Part shown: positions 1-10,557 of the stretch, piece by piece
Layout: the number at the start of each line of letters is the position of its first letter
Position numbering within the stretch: position 1 is the stretch's first letter
DNA from: Phymorhynchus buccinoides
Lineage: Eukaryota; Mollusca; Gastropoda; Neogastropoda; Raphitomidae
Reading direction: 5' to 3'
Length of the DNA stretch: 64,000 nucleotides
NCBI GenBank assembly: GCA_017654935.2
Contig: CM065706.1
Coordinates: 5,056,093 to 5,120,092 of the forward strand
The notes under the pieces: model-generated
Databases searched by the model: none
What the model was told of the DNA's origin: nothing
What the model saw: only the letters and a program-made list of their open reading frames with translations
Program-made: the position numbers and the translations under genes

Positions 1-458
1 CGCTTGGGGCTAACCTTCTAGAAAGACAAAAGTCTTGTAAATCCTTTCGGATTTCATTGTCATTGTTTTTCATTCATATTTTGTTTTGGCGCCATTGAGC
101 TGCTTTATTATTATTGTTGCATAATCTTATGCAGATTTTGTGAGTAAATAAAATACAAGTGTCAAATAATCCTGAACCCTTTGGTCAGACTGATGAGAGT
201 GGGAGTCTTGTAATTTCATGTAAAACCCTACTTCTCTCTGTCTGCCATTAAGAGCAAATCAACCACTTGTTTTTCTTACAATCATACGAGCCAGAACCCG
301 GGCACAAATATAAATTTATTAGATGAAAAGGGGCCGGGAAAGTTGCTCATCTCCCATACCCTAGAGAAGAGGGCAAAAGGCAAATTTTCTACGTGAAAAT
401 TTAACACACTAAAAGTCTTCCCTAGAGGCTTAACCTTTTAACCCATTACCTCGTCACA
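1..458 (+). mobile_element. 3' part of a solo LTR (copy in contig C0)
   Basis: This stretch is almost identical to 62901-63358, the 3' portion of the complete solo LTR in C3. It contains an AATAAA polyadenylation signal at 147-152. It ends in CGTCACA at 458, directly followed by ATCTC, the 5-bp target-site duplication (TSD) seen on both sides of the full copy. The 5' end lies left of the window. A few single-base differences from the C3 copy were seen, so the two are not one sequence counted twice. Solo-LTR status is inferred from the C3 copy. Confidence 0.75.
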
Positions 459-574
459 ATCTCAACAATGTAGTCTTCATTTGTTTTCTCTTTATTATTG
501 ATTTTGGGGGGGGGGGTGGGGGTGGGGTGAGGGATGGGGTAGCAATCAAATCGAATGAACTTCTGCAAGAAAAA

Positions 575-1790
575 ATATAATAATAATAATAATAATGAGC
601 ATTTATATGCGCTTATTCTTAAACAAGCCCTAAGCGCTTACAATAATAAACAAATAAATGAATAATCCCCCCACAAAACAAAGACAAACAACAACAACAA
701 TAACAAGCAGTAGAAAATATGAGAATGTCAAACATTTCCTCGCATACACACACACATGCGTGCGCGCACACAAACGCGCACACACAAACAAAACACACAC
801 ACACACACACACCACACCACACCACACCACACCACACAACACACGTCCGCACAAACCACACACTGCACACAAACACACGCGCAGAGAAGGGACAAAAATT
901 ACTTTCCAAAAGAACAGAGCAGGCTACGATTTGAAGAGAGTGGTTTTGAGGGAAGACTTAAATGAAGAAAGGGAGTTGGCAGAACGGAGAGGAAGAGGGA
1001 GTTTGTTCCAAGTAGAGGAGGCCTGAAAAGAGAAGGAACGTTCACCGAGAGTCCTGGTGCGGTAACGAGGGATCTGGAGGAGAGAAGTGTCAGAAGAGGA
1101 GCGTAACTGTCTAAGAGGTGTGTAAAGGTTCAGGAGATCAGTGAGATAAGAAGGAGCAAGACCATTCAGGGACTTGTAACAGAGCAGAGAGAGCTTGTAT
1201 TCGATACGCCTTCCGACAGGAAGCCAGTGAAGAGATTCAAACATAGGGGTAGAATGAGAGAATTTGGAGCACCTCAGTACAAGGCGAGCAGCATTGTTTT
1301 GAATTTTTTAAAGTTTAGCGAGAACAGTTTGTGGGCAGCCAGCAAGAAGGGAATTACAGTAATCTAGTCTGGAGAGTACGAAGGCAGAGATGAGAGTTTT
1401 GGTAGCTTCCTCGGAAAGAAGATGTCTTACAGATCCAATGCGCCGAAGTTCTAAGTAACAAGCACGACAGACAGAGGAAATCTGGTTTTGGAAGGAGAGA
1501 GTCTGATCAAGTGTGACGCCAAGATTGCGTACAGTGGTAGAAGTGTGGATAAGAGAGTTTTCTAACTGGATGGAAGTGGGGACAGAGTTTGCTGACAAGA
1601 GTTTCTTGGGTACAATGAAAATCATTTCTGAAAAGAAACAAGAGGCAAAGCCTTGAAGGCTCACTCGAACAGGAAGGTGTGGGACAACAACAAAGATTGA
1701 GGGGGGGGTGTCTAGAGTACAAGATTGACAATAACATTTTAAAGTACAAATCAAAACTATCGTTAATGGATATAACTAAAAACAAAATGT
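575..1790 (-). mobile_element. LINE-A, 5'-truncated CR1/L2-like non-LTR retrotransposon (C0 copy)
   Basis: On the minus strand this is the C-terminal part of a LINE reverse-transcriptase ORF followed by a 3' UTR and an (ATT)n tail at 579-597. The coding piece runs about 1754-924. It shows the post-catalytic RT signature LGVTLDQTLSFQNQ, then CRACYLELRRIG, RLDYCNSLLAG and ESLHWLPVG, typical of CR1/L2/Jockey-group elements. Compared with the intact C1 copy it is frameshifted: about 16 extra bases near 1241-1256 and a homopolymer change near 1306 split the frame. The catalytic core and endonuclease are absent, so it is a dead insertion. It lies on the gene strand downstream of the C1q exon 1 at 2537-4064, that is in the equivalent of intron 1. 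Confidence 0.8.
745..870. repeat. CA-rich microsatellite in the LINE-A 3' UTR
   Basis: CA, CACAC and CACAC-CAC runs with interspersed CG steps. The same interrupted tract recurs at 19186-19300, 45480-45620 and 63640-63770 in the other LINE-A copies, with different repeat numbers. Cys/Val- or Thr/His-rich reading frames over it are low-complexity artefacts. Confidence 0.9.
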
Positions 1791-1792
1791 CC

Positions 1793-1848
1793 TTGCCGAG
1801 AATCGGACCCGGAACCATTGGCATGACAGACACTCTACCAATGACAAA
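1793..1848 (-). other. tRNA-like segment next to LINE-A
   Basis: Read on the minus strand it contains an A-box-like TTGGTAGAGTG and a B-box-like GGTCCGATTCTC with tRNA-like spacing, most like the 3' two thirds of a tRNA-Gly type sequence. It lies immediately 5' of the LINE-A fragment and is conserved at 20212-20266 and 44498-44562. It is probably a tRNA-derived SINE head or the promoter of a composite element. It is too short and mismatched for a functional tRNA. Confidence 0.45.
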
Positions 1849-1849
1849 A

Positions 1850-2094
1850 TATATCGAGGCTTTCATTGTTGATGAGTTTCTTAACTCATATTGCCTGTTG
1901 AATACTCTCTAACCCACTAATCTAAAATGTTATATGTTTGTTATCTGTTTACAGTGTTGTTTTAAGTATTTAATTATTCAAATCATTATTGTTTGAAAGC
2001 TTGCATAGACATCTACATGTGTGCAAAGTTTGAAACAATGTATGCCTTCTATTTCCCGAGAACATGCCAACGTTAAAGTTTGGAAATTAGATCA

Positions 2095-2146
<52 letters not shown>

Positions 2147-2254
2147 CAGACCCACAGACCCACCCGAACAACTATTATACTATAGACTCACTTCGTGTTA
2201 ACTTCGTTAACACGAGTGAGCCAAAAAGGAATTCTCAACCAACAGGTAAATAGG

Positions 2255-2293
<39 letters not shown>

Positions 2294-2381
2294 CATGGAC
2301 GAGGAGTGTTGCGGAGTTGAGTGTACGCACGCGCGCGCACACACACACACACACATGCAGAGATAGAATCACTTAGATATC

Positions 2382-2386
<5 letters not shown>
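1850..2386. repeat. Non-genic stretch with CA repeats and a hairpin
   Basis: No gene is visible. It holds AT-rich unique-looking sequence to 2095, a (CA)n tract at 2096-2144, a 34-base near-perfect hairpin at 2187-2220 (arms around CGTGTTAAC and GTTAACACG), and (CA)n at 2258-2292 and 2335-2355. Orthologous stretches in C1 and C2 keep this order. Confidence 0.7.
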
Positions 2387-2427
<41 letters not shown>

Positions 2428-2510
2428 AAGAGAGACAGAGACACAGAGAGAGAGGGGGGGAGAGCGAGAGAGAGAGAAACAGACAGAGAGACAGAGAGAG
2501 CGAGCTCTTA
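2387..2510. repeat. GA microsatellite beside the exon 1 donor
   Basis: Long (GA)n with AGACAGA interruptions. On the gene strand this is a CT-rich tract starting about 30 bases after the exon 1 splice donor. It recurs at 20816-20925 and 43840-43940. Confidence 0.85.
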
Positions 2511-2536
2511 CAACTTTCCACTCATAGCCAACTCAC

Positions 2537-4064
2537 CCAGTGTCGTCTTCAGCATGGCAATGTCTTCAGTATTGGTGCCCACCTCCTTCTGCATGTCGTT
2601 GAGGATGGCCAGCTGACCGTCAATATTCTGCAGATGTCCCCAGACATTCTGCAACTCGAGGCAAAGGGTCTGCAGCCTGCTAACATCTGTTGCGGAACGG
2701 TGGTTGCCATCTGCCTGTGGCATGTTGTTGTATACTGCAGATGCGATGACATCTGCCTGCGGATTGTTGACATCTGCTTCCGATTGGTTGTCATCTGCCT
2801 GCGGCATGTTGTTATAGTCCGCAGATTCGTTGTCATCTTCAGGTACGTTGTAATCTGCCTGCGGCATGTTGTTATAGGCCGCAGATTCGTTGTCATCTTC
2901 AGGTACGTTGTAATCTGCCTGCGGCATGTTGTTATAGGCCGCAGATTCGTTGTCATCTTCAGGTACGTTGTAATCTGCCTGCGGCATGTTGTTATAGGCC
3001 GCAGATTCGTTGTCATCTTTAGGTACGTTGTAATTTGCCTGCGGCATGTTGTTATAGGCCGCAGATTCGTTGTCATCTTCAGGTACGTTGCAATCTGCCG
3101 GCGGCATGTTGTTATAGGCCGCAGATTCGTTGTCATCTTCAGGTACGTTGCAATCTGCCGGCGGCATGTTGTTATAGGCCGCAGATTCGTTGTCATCTTC
3201 AGGTACGTTGCAATCTGCCGGCGGACAGCGCAATTCGGCATTGAAATCTGCCCATGAGTGAAAGGACACATCTGCTTCCGATTGGTCGCGATCTCTCTGC
3301 GGATTGTCGACACCTGCTTCCGATTGGTCGCGATATCTCTGCGGATTGCCGACACCTGCTTCCGATTGGTCGCGATCTCTCTGCGGATTGTCGACATCTG
3401 CTTCAGATTGGTTGCGATATGCCTGCAGCTTCTCAACATCCGCAGCACACTGGCTGCAGTTTGACTGCAGCTGAGACATCTGCATCACCAGTCCGTCGAC
3501 TTTGCTGACGATTTCTTTGATCTCGATGTAGGGAGGTTCCGCCCCGTCTGGCGGCTTTGTCTGACAACCAGGGCTGGTACCCTGCATCATCTCTGCCTTC
3601 ATCTTCTCTTGCTCCTCTCTCAGCCGGTTCTGATCCGAAATAATTTCGTCGTGATCGGCATTAAAGGCATCTAGATACACTTTCAGCGCGGCAAAGTCCT
3701 CTTCAAGAACCGACTGACTGTCCCGCAGCTTCGAGACGCTCGGCTGAAGCTGCTCGTGATCTTTCTGAAGTTGGCTGTGGTTGTCTCGGAGTAGTGTATG
3801 ATCTCTTTGAAGCTGAGAATGATCCTCTCGGAGGGACGTGAACTGAGCGTGAAGATGGGAGATTTCGTTGGAAAGCTCATCGTTCTTCTTGTGCATGTCG
3901 ACGTACAAGAGCGAGGTCTTTTCTTCCAGGTGGGCGAACTTTGCAGTGAGGTCTTCTAACGTCCTGGTCATCCTAACTTCGTTCGTGAACATCTTGGGTT
4001 TGGGTGGAGGGTTAGGTTTAGGTCGGAGATGAGATGAGACTTTAGACTTTGCTTGATCTCCCAT
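2537..4064 (-). CDS. C1q-domain protein, exon 1 (coiled coil plus coding repeats), C0 copy
   Basis: Open frame of 509 codons plus one base from ATG at 4064 to a consensus donor at 2536 (G|GTGAGT). It is the paralogue or allele of the C1 exon at 20958-22569 and lacks two 14-residue repeat units relative to it (84 bp shorter). Residues 15-24 are Pro-rich. About 35-165 is Leu/Gln/His-rich coiled coil with clean heptads such as LQRDHTL. Then come NPQRDRDQSEAGV-type repeats, seven 20-residue repeats containing VPEDDNESAAYNN, and a short second coiled coil. The frame upstream of this ATG has an in-frame TGA just before it, and no signal peptide is visible. Exons 2 and 3 would lie left of the window. 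By eye there are about seven replacement and about four silent differences from the C1 copy outside the repeats. Confidence 0.75.
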
Positions 4065-4199
4065 CTTGATTTTGGCTGTTGGTCGTAGCTGTTTTAAACG
4101 TTTCAGAATTTGCTGAGAATGTCTGTTCAAATGTCACTGAAGAATGACCTGCAAAGAGCAATGGAGATATTAGTTTGGATTTTGTTTTTTACGGAGTGA

Positions 4200-4318
4200 A
4201 AAGTAAAGAGTGTGCATTGAATGTGTATGTGTGTGGGGTAACACTCCCTTGCTGCTGCTGCTGATGTGTGTGCGTGGTGTTTGTGTTTGTGTGTGTGTGT
4301 GCGTGCGTGCGCGCGCGC

Positions 4319-4373
<55 letters not shown>

Positions 4374-4480
4374 CAAGAAGAGTAGATTGCTTCTAATTGG
4401 TATGAGGGAGAGAGAGAGGGATACGAACACAGAGAGAGACAGAGAGAGACAGACATACAAACAGACGTACAGAGAGAACA
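4200..4480. repeat. GT/GA compound microsatellite upstream of exon 1
   Basis: GT and GC-step repeats (4270-4355) run into GA repeats (4356-4372 and 4405-4455). On the gene strand this is just upstream of the candidate exon 1 acceptor (TTTGCAG near 4150). Equivalents are at 22770-22985 and 41755-41990. Confidence 0.85.
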
Positions 4481-6700
4481 CTGAACACTGAACTGTTTTA
4501 ATGTCATTGGCTTACATAGCTTAGATGACATGGGGTGCGCATAGAACAAAATATCAATTAAGGAGTTAAAAATAAAATAAAACAAAATAAAACAAATTAA
4601 TGTCTATCTCGACTATCCAATCATAATATTATATCAATCAAGCATATCACAACCATTTGCGAGTTAAATTATTCTGTGAAAAAGGAAATAAACAAAAGCA
4701 AAATATTGTCTATCTCGACCATCCAATCATATATCAAAACAAAACATATCGCATACTTCTACCATATGTGAACTAAGTTGTTCAAAGGAAATAAAAGCAA
4801 AATAATGTTTATCTGATCATCCAATCCTACATCAAGTATCAAGCATATCACACTCTCATAACACAAGTGAACTAAGTTATTCAAGACTTTTAATTAAGAA
4901 CTAATGTGTTGTCCATGTTCTTCTTGCAATTGCTTTTGTTTTGTTCTAATATTCAAAGCTTCTGCAATATATTTGGCAAGGGATTTGATAGATTCGTCAT
5001 CATAGTTCATTTTTAACACTCCAACTAAATCCATATATACTGCAACACTTTTTTCAAAAACAATTACACTTCTTTCTAATCGCATCATATTTTTTACAAC
5101 AAAATAAAAAGTGTATATCATCTTCTTTATAAAAAACACACATTGGACAGGGAGAAATTACAGATATATCATCATCATGAAACCATTGTTTATGTGCATT
5201 CAAGCATCTAGTTCTGGACCCAAACCTGGCTAGACATATTCTATGCCATCTATTGTTTACAACTGTTAGATATTTCTCAGCTTCAAATACATCTTTAAAG
5301 CTATAATACCAATCATACTTATCTGAACTTTCAATTTTGGAGTGCCAATTTTGCTGATAAGAAGCAATAATTATGTCTTTAAATTCAATAATAAATCAAT
5401 TCTCACTTCCCACCCCCTGACGTAGCCATACAATTCCAAACCCATGTGTAGTTAAAAAATTCTGTTCACACAATATACCCAATTTTCCTTTCCTTTTTTA
5501 TGTTCATTTAATAACATTCGATAGGCCTGTTTACTAAGTCTGGATAGGTAGTTTTTAACAACGTGAGCCAGTATTTTATACATTTAACATAGGTTCTAAA
5601 CATACATCATGCACATTGTTAAAAACACTACTAAAATGATCAAACCATTCATTTCTTGTAATTATACACTGTCCACTAGCTCTAGGAGAAAATGAACGCA
5701 CAGTGTCCCAAAACTTCTTAGGATTATTTACATTGTTTTGCATACATATTTGTTGACTGGCACAGCTTTCTGAATAGTGTCTAATCCAGAATTAGTAAAC
5801 CCGACCGAAGTATTAACATAAAGTTCGACTGCTGCATGTTTTGATTCTATCATAGGGACCACCCGGAAGTAGTTACATCTTTCTAATAACAGGTTTGACA
5901 TAACAAAATAATCAAGCACACTACAACCACTGGTAGATATGTAAGTGTATTCACCAGAAAAAGAATGTGATACTAACCCATTCACAATACAAAGATCATA
6001 TTGTTCACATACAGAAATCCAGTAACGACCAAAAGGATTAATTACACTATCCAGTGATGTACGCACATTATAAGAATTATTATTTGTATCAGTTGGGTCA
6101 AACGATGCCCGCAAGTCATAAAAGTCATTGTCCATGCCATATATCTGGCCATTCAAAGAACCAGTTCGTGAGTTCAAATCACCACAGATGATAAGTGGGG
6201 CATCATTGTACTCTTTAGTGAGATCCAGCAGACAGTCTTCTAACATGCTAATGCCATTGTATATTTCTGTCTCTTGGTAATATGGCGAATGTTCGGGGGG
6301 AATGTAAACACCAATCAATCAATAGACAATCTGAAAGTGTACCCATGAGTTCGCGGGAAATTTTTAACACAACAAAATTATCTATTTCACACTCAACTCT
6401 ACTTACATACTTACTTAAAGTTTTTCTGACAAGGAAGACCACGCCACCTGAAAGACGGCCATGCACACTATCTGATACCTTTACACCTGGTGAAACATAT
6501 GCATCATGTGAAGGGACTAGAGATTCTGGGAATGTGTGCGAGAAAGTCTCAACCAGTAAAGCAAAATCATACTTTGCAACAAAGTGGGATAGGCCCTATA
6601 TCCAGTTCGTTTGCCATACTCCACAGGCACAGGCCTAAATGTTAAACGAAACAAATTTCAGGGTGCGTTTTGTCACATCATTAGCTCCTGAAACCTGAGT
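4480..6700 (-). mobile_element. LINE-B, reverse-transcriptase-less non-LTR element (C0 copy, internally deleted)
   Basis: Minus strand. The endonuclease part, about 6640-5739, shows DFALLVETF, GGVVFLVRKTL, ICGDLNSRTG and SVLDYFV motifs of the APE/exonuclease-endonuclease-phosphatase fold. A 4-base AATC duplication near 6316 breaks its frame. At 5741 it is joined directly to the region just before the C-terminal module; relative to C1, about 1.04 kb (24257-25292), including all the minisatellite, is missing, with CA microhomology at the join. The C-terminal module (about 5690-4894) has a CP-x-C ... HFLF-x-C Cys/His motif. The 3' UTR (4890-4590) is three diverged repeats of about 100 bp. The 5' side breaks off at a (TCA)n run near 6700. 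The endonuclease is uninterrupted around DFALLVETF, unlike the C1 and C2 copies. Confidence 0.75.
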
Positions 6701-6724
6701 TCATCATCATCATCATATAGTAAT

Positions 6725-7250
6725 TTGCCAAAGTTGTCCCGTGTGTCTGTGTGTCTGAAACACGAAACGGGCCTTATTAACTCCGCCGTTTTTCGACCGA
6801 ATCGCTTCAAATTTGCTGTGAGCCTAACGGGGCGATGGCAACGGCAACCGAGGCGGCCGTGTCATTTGCGCGGTTCGGCAAATGCGCGAAACGCGCATCC
6901 GACGGCCTTTCGGCGCCCGTAGCTCCGGTGTTTCTAGGCCGATTGCCTTCGAATTTGGCAGGTAGATGACCGAGGGACGGTGGACTATCGTCTGTGCCAA
7001 ACCGGAAGCGAATCGGTTCAGAAATGCCGGAGATACGGGCGCCAACAGGCGGCTTCACGTTTTCACAAACGGCGGCGTAACCAGAACCGTCATGGACTCG
7101 AGATGTGGAACATGCGAGACCAGGGATAGTGACGATCGTCGTGCAAAATTTCAACACCATCCATTCATAAACACGCGCTATAAATCGATTTATTTTACAG
7201 GACGCTAATTTCAACCAACACTCGACACATAACCACATACTCTAAAAGGG
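6725..7250. repeat. GC-rich repeat-like segment at the end of C0
   Basis: Composition jumps from AT-rich to CG-rich, with phrases such as TTCGACCGAATCGCTTC and GGAGATACGGGCGCC. It resembles the degenerate intergenic repeats common in marine invertebrate genomes, but I cannot name the family. Short frames on both strands show no recognisable domain. It has no counterpart at the equivalent position in C1. Confidence 0.4.
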
Positions 7251-7291
7251 GAAGAAGGACTACTTAAGAGTTACGGCGATCCTGGCTGATA

Positions 7292-7791
7292 NNNNNNNNN
7301 NNNNNNNNNNNNNNNNNNNNNNNNNNNNNNNNNNNNNNNNNNNNNNNNNNNNNNNNNNNNNNNNNNNNNNNNNNNNNNNNNNNNNNNNNNNNNNNNNNNN
7401 NNNNNNNNNNNNNNNNNNNNNNNNNNNNNNNNNNNNNNNNNNNNNNNNNNNNNNNNNNNNNNNNNNNNNNNNNNNNNNNNNNNNNNNNNNNNNNNNNNNN
7501 NNNNNNNNNNNNNNNNNNNNNNNNNNNNNNNNNNNNNNNNNNNNNNNNNNNNNNNNNNNNNNNNNNNNNNNNNNNNNNNNNNNNNNNNNNNNNNNNNNNN
7601 NNNNNNNNNNNNNNNNNNNNNNNNNNNNNNNNNNNNNNNNNNNNNNNNNNNNNNNNNNNNNNNNNNNNNNNNNNNNNNNNNNNNNNNNNNNNNNNNNNNN
7701 NNNNNNNNNNNNNNNNNNNNNNNNNNNNNNNNNNNNNNNNNNNNNNNNNNNNNNNNNNNNNNNNNNNNNNNNNNNNNNNNNNNNNNNNNNN
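7292..7791. other. Assembly gap (500 N) between C0 and C1
   Basis: Exactly 500 N, the same length as the other two gaps, so the size is a scaffolding placeholder rather than a measured distance. Confidence 0.99.
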
Positions 7792-8399
7792 AAAAAAGAG
7801 AATTCAGACCCCTTCCTGTGGGGGTTGGGGTAGACAGAAAAAAGAATTGAGAAAAAAAAGGCAAACGTCAGTCTCCCCGCCCACCTCACCCTACTTCTAG
7901 CTGCAACGAAAGAGAAAAGCTTCTTCGCTGCCCCCCCCCCCCCTTCAATTTATACAAATAACAAAATAAAGGAAACTACAGCCCCCCCCCCTCCCCTCCC
8001 CAAGTGAATAGAAAGATAGGAGAGAGGAAGAAAGAGGCAAAAACGGATAGAAGAGAGGGGGGGGAGAGGGAACGAGAGGAGGAAGAAGGGGAGGAGTGAA
8101 GGAAAGAGACAGGCACTATCTCCAAGCAAAGTGGGGGGGTGGGGGTGGGTGGGGATGCAGGGCTGAGTGGTGCTGTTACTATCCACCCAAGACTGCTGTA
8201 CACAACCACCAACCACCACTTTTTAAACTAGGCCTCTTTTTGGGCCTCCCAATCTTACTTTAAAGTGAGAAAATTATGGGTAAATTTACACGAATACTGA
8301 AAAAGGGAAGAACCATAACAGCGTCTTGATTATCTAAGGTACAAAATTTGAATTTAAAAAAAAATTCAAAAAACAAATTCAACCGCAACAGTATTAGGT
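7792..8399. other. Non-genic stretch with poly-C and GA-rich tracts
   Basis: I see no gene. It has homopolymer C runs (7930-7943, 7982-7990), a purine-rich GAGAGG block (8010-8110) and G-rich sequence near 8130-8155. Confidence 0.6.
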
Positions 8400-8635
8400 A
8401 TTAGTATTAGGTTACTTTATAGTCACAGAGGCGTCTATGTGGAAATTCGGGTTGCTCCCACCTGGAGAGCGCGTCGCAGCCAGAGGCGCGCCACCCCTTT
8501 TTTTTTTATTTTTTTTTTTGCATGAGATTTTTGTCACTGATGAGGGGAGGAGGAGGGGGAGCAGTAAATTTTGACCAAATGACAACTTTTTCATTAGCCA
8601 CTGGGTTTAACGTGTGCTAAGTGCATGGGCACACG

Positions 8636-8666
<31 letters not shown>

Positions 8667-8812
8667 TCCACGTTCAGACCGTTAAGGACCTAGTGCAGAA
8701 ATGAGGAGGAAAAAAATCCCCCTGTACCCAAGGTTCGAACTCGGGTTTACTTGCACACGAAGGCGAACGCGATACCACTTGTGCCACTCTACACCACTCT
8801 CGGGGTAAAACA
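8400..8812 (-). mobile_element. SINE-2, tRNA-derived SINE
   Basis: Minus strand. A tRNA-like head carries an A-box-like sequence (TGGCACAAGTGG, near 8774-8787) and a B-box-like GAGTTCGAACC (near 8732-8742). A body follows with TTTCGGATGAGACGATAAAC and GAGGTCCCGTGTGC, a central segment I recognise as widely shared by invertebrate SINEs. It ends with ACGCGCTCTCC...GAGCAACCCGAATTTC and an AATACT-rich tail. The same 3' tail ends SINE-1, which suggests that both use one LINE partner. Confidence 0.7.
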
Positions 8813-9099
8813 TGAATCGTAAATATTTCAAAGTCAAAATTTGAATAGCAAAAACATTTTTCCCTCTTCTTTTCTCCCTCCCCTCCTCCCCTCCCCTCAT
8901 CCTCTCTAAAACACATCTATAACAATATCCCTTATTCATCTTGTCAACATTCTCTCTAGAAAAACTTACAGAACCAAAAACAAACAAAAAACAAAAAAGG
9001 AAAAATGATGACACCTCATATAGGTCGAGCGTATACATCATGGTTTGTATACCCAAATGCATTTCATATAAAGTCACCAGTTGCAAATCGTTCTGTGTG

Positions 9100-9340
9100 C
9101 GTGCACACACACACACACACACACACACCCACACCCACACACACACAACATTTTATGGCAGGAATAGTCAGTATGGTGAGTGTGCTCCCCCCATCTCCCG
9201 TCACACTTAAACAATCTAATATTATTTATACTATCCCCGCCATTTGCACTATACACTGCTATTTAAACAACGAAAAGAGCAGTCCCATTATTCACTAATA
9301 ATAACATGAGGGAAAAAAAAAAAAAAAAAAAAAAAAAAAC
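9100..9340. repeat. CA microsatellite and poly-A tract
   Basis: (CA)n at about 9106-9148 with two CCCACAC interruptions, and an A homopolymer at 9312-9338. This is about where the homology between C1 and C2 begins. Confidence 0.85.
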
Positions 9341-10354
9341 AAACTTCCATCAAACATTGTTTCCAAATTAACCAAATACAAAACTCATTCTTTAATAGTA
9401 TAATAGTGTTCAGTAAAAAGATCGCTTTTACTTTTTATTCAAGTCAGCAAATAGTGACAATAAATTTCATTCGGTGAAAAATATATTATGCATAATTATA
9501 ATACTCTGCCTAAACTAGAGGAACGGCGACCCCCGCAGGAGAGCGTGACTACAGCCAACAGTCCGCGGAGAAAGCCGACCCGCCGCACACAGCTCCACAG
9601 TGAACACCATAGAGATCCGACACGGGCCCACCCTTCCCCACCCTCCCCAGGAGACCCCATGACCAACAGCCCCACCCCCCCACAGGGCCCCCCCCCCCCC
9701 CCCCACACAACTACCTGCAACTAACAATAAAAACTATTATCACCCCACAGTCATAATGCACCACAAATATTGCCTGTCATTTATCAATACATTTGACTCC
9801 TCATTCCTTGAAGTTTGTATTACTGTCTCAAATAGATTCATGGACCCTGGCAATAGCATTCCAGAAAACATGCCCAAGCTGAATTACATACTCGTTCGCA
9901 CATGCGCTCCTGGCAAACACACAACACACATACCCATGCGCGCACATTGCACGCACGCACCTACATTACACACTCGCACCCACACCCCAATGCGTGCATT
10001 GCAAAACCCACACACACGCACGTGCACACACACACACACAGGGAAGAACGGGGGTGTGGAGCGTTTGGCGCAAAGCAGTCAGCATATCCACGCTCCAATG
10101 CACTCCAATCATCACAACCTGTGTAGCACATGTACCGAAAGAGACAAACATGTACCCTTCTTTATGAATAAACTATAAAAGCTCATCAAAAAAGGCAAGG
10201 TCAGCAGCATCGCAATTCACTGAGACCTTTTTTTTTTTAATTTGTAGCTGCTAATCTTACTGATTAGGCCACATTGAATAACATTTGAAATTCAAAACAA
10301 TGCCACAGTTTAAAAAATAAAAAAATAAAAAAAATATAAAAATAGCAAGCAGTG
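9341..10354. other. Non-genic stretch
   Basis: No supported gene. 9520-9720 is C-rich with a long C run at 9687-9702. 9900-10042 is an interrupted CA/CG repeat. The rest is AT-rich. The degraded reverse copy is at 54900-55700. Confidence 0.6.
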
Positions 10355-10557
10355 TTGCTTAATGCGTATGGTAATATGCTCCCATTTTTCCCCTCAAGAA
10401 AAAGGAAGAGAAGAGAAAGAAAGAAAAAAAGAAAAAGAAAAGAGAAGAGGAAATATGGGTTTCTCTTTCTCTTTTCTTTTTCTTTTTTTCTTTCTCTCTT
10501 CTGCTTCCTTTTTCTTGAGGGGAAAAATGGGAGCATATTACCATACACATTAAGCAA
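10355..10557. mobile_element. Foldback (snapback) element of about 200 bp
   Basis: Inverted repeat with arms of about 95 bp. The outer 45 bp or so pair almost perfectly (TTGCTTAATG...GGTAATATG, then TCCCATTTTTCCCCTCAAGA and its complement). The inner arms are purine- and pyrimidine-rich around a GGAAATATGGG loop near 10456. A related copy of its right end and flank lies in direct orientation at 11050-11135. A mutated reverse copy is at 54580-54765. There is no coding capacity. Confidence 0.7.

Noticed and set aside
658..1026. Thr/His- or Cys/Val-rich small proteins over CA/GT tracts
   Set aside because: Low-complexity translation of microsatellites in the LINE-A 3' UTR, open in several frames on both strands.
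2634..3257. 207-codon plus-strand frame over the exon 1 repeats (and twins at 21055-21678 and 43092-43704)
   Set aside because: It is the antisense shadow of the 60-bp coding repeats: unit length is a multiple of three, so several frames stay open. It has no domain and only V/I/R/C-rich repetition.
7260..7889. Frames spanning the first gap
   Set aside because: Composed almost entirely of N.
9488..9727. Pro-rich and Gly-rich frames near 9.6 kb
   Set aside because: Produced by C-rich DNA with homopolymers, open on both strands and not conserved in the C2 mirror.
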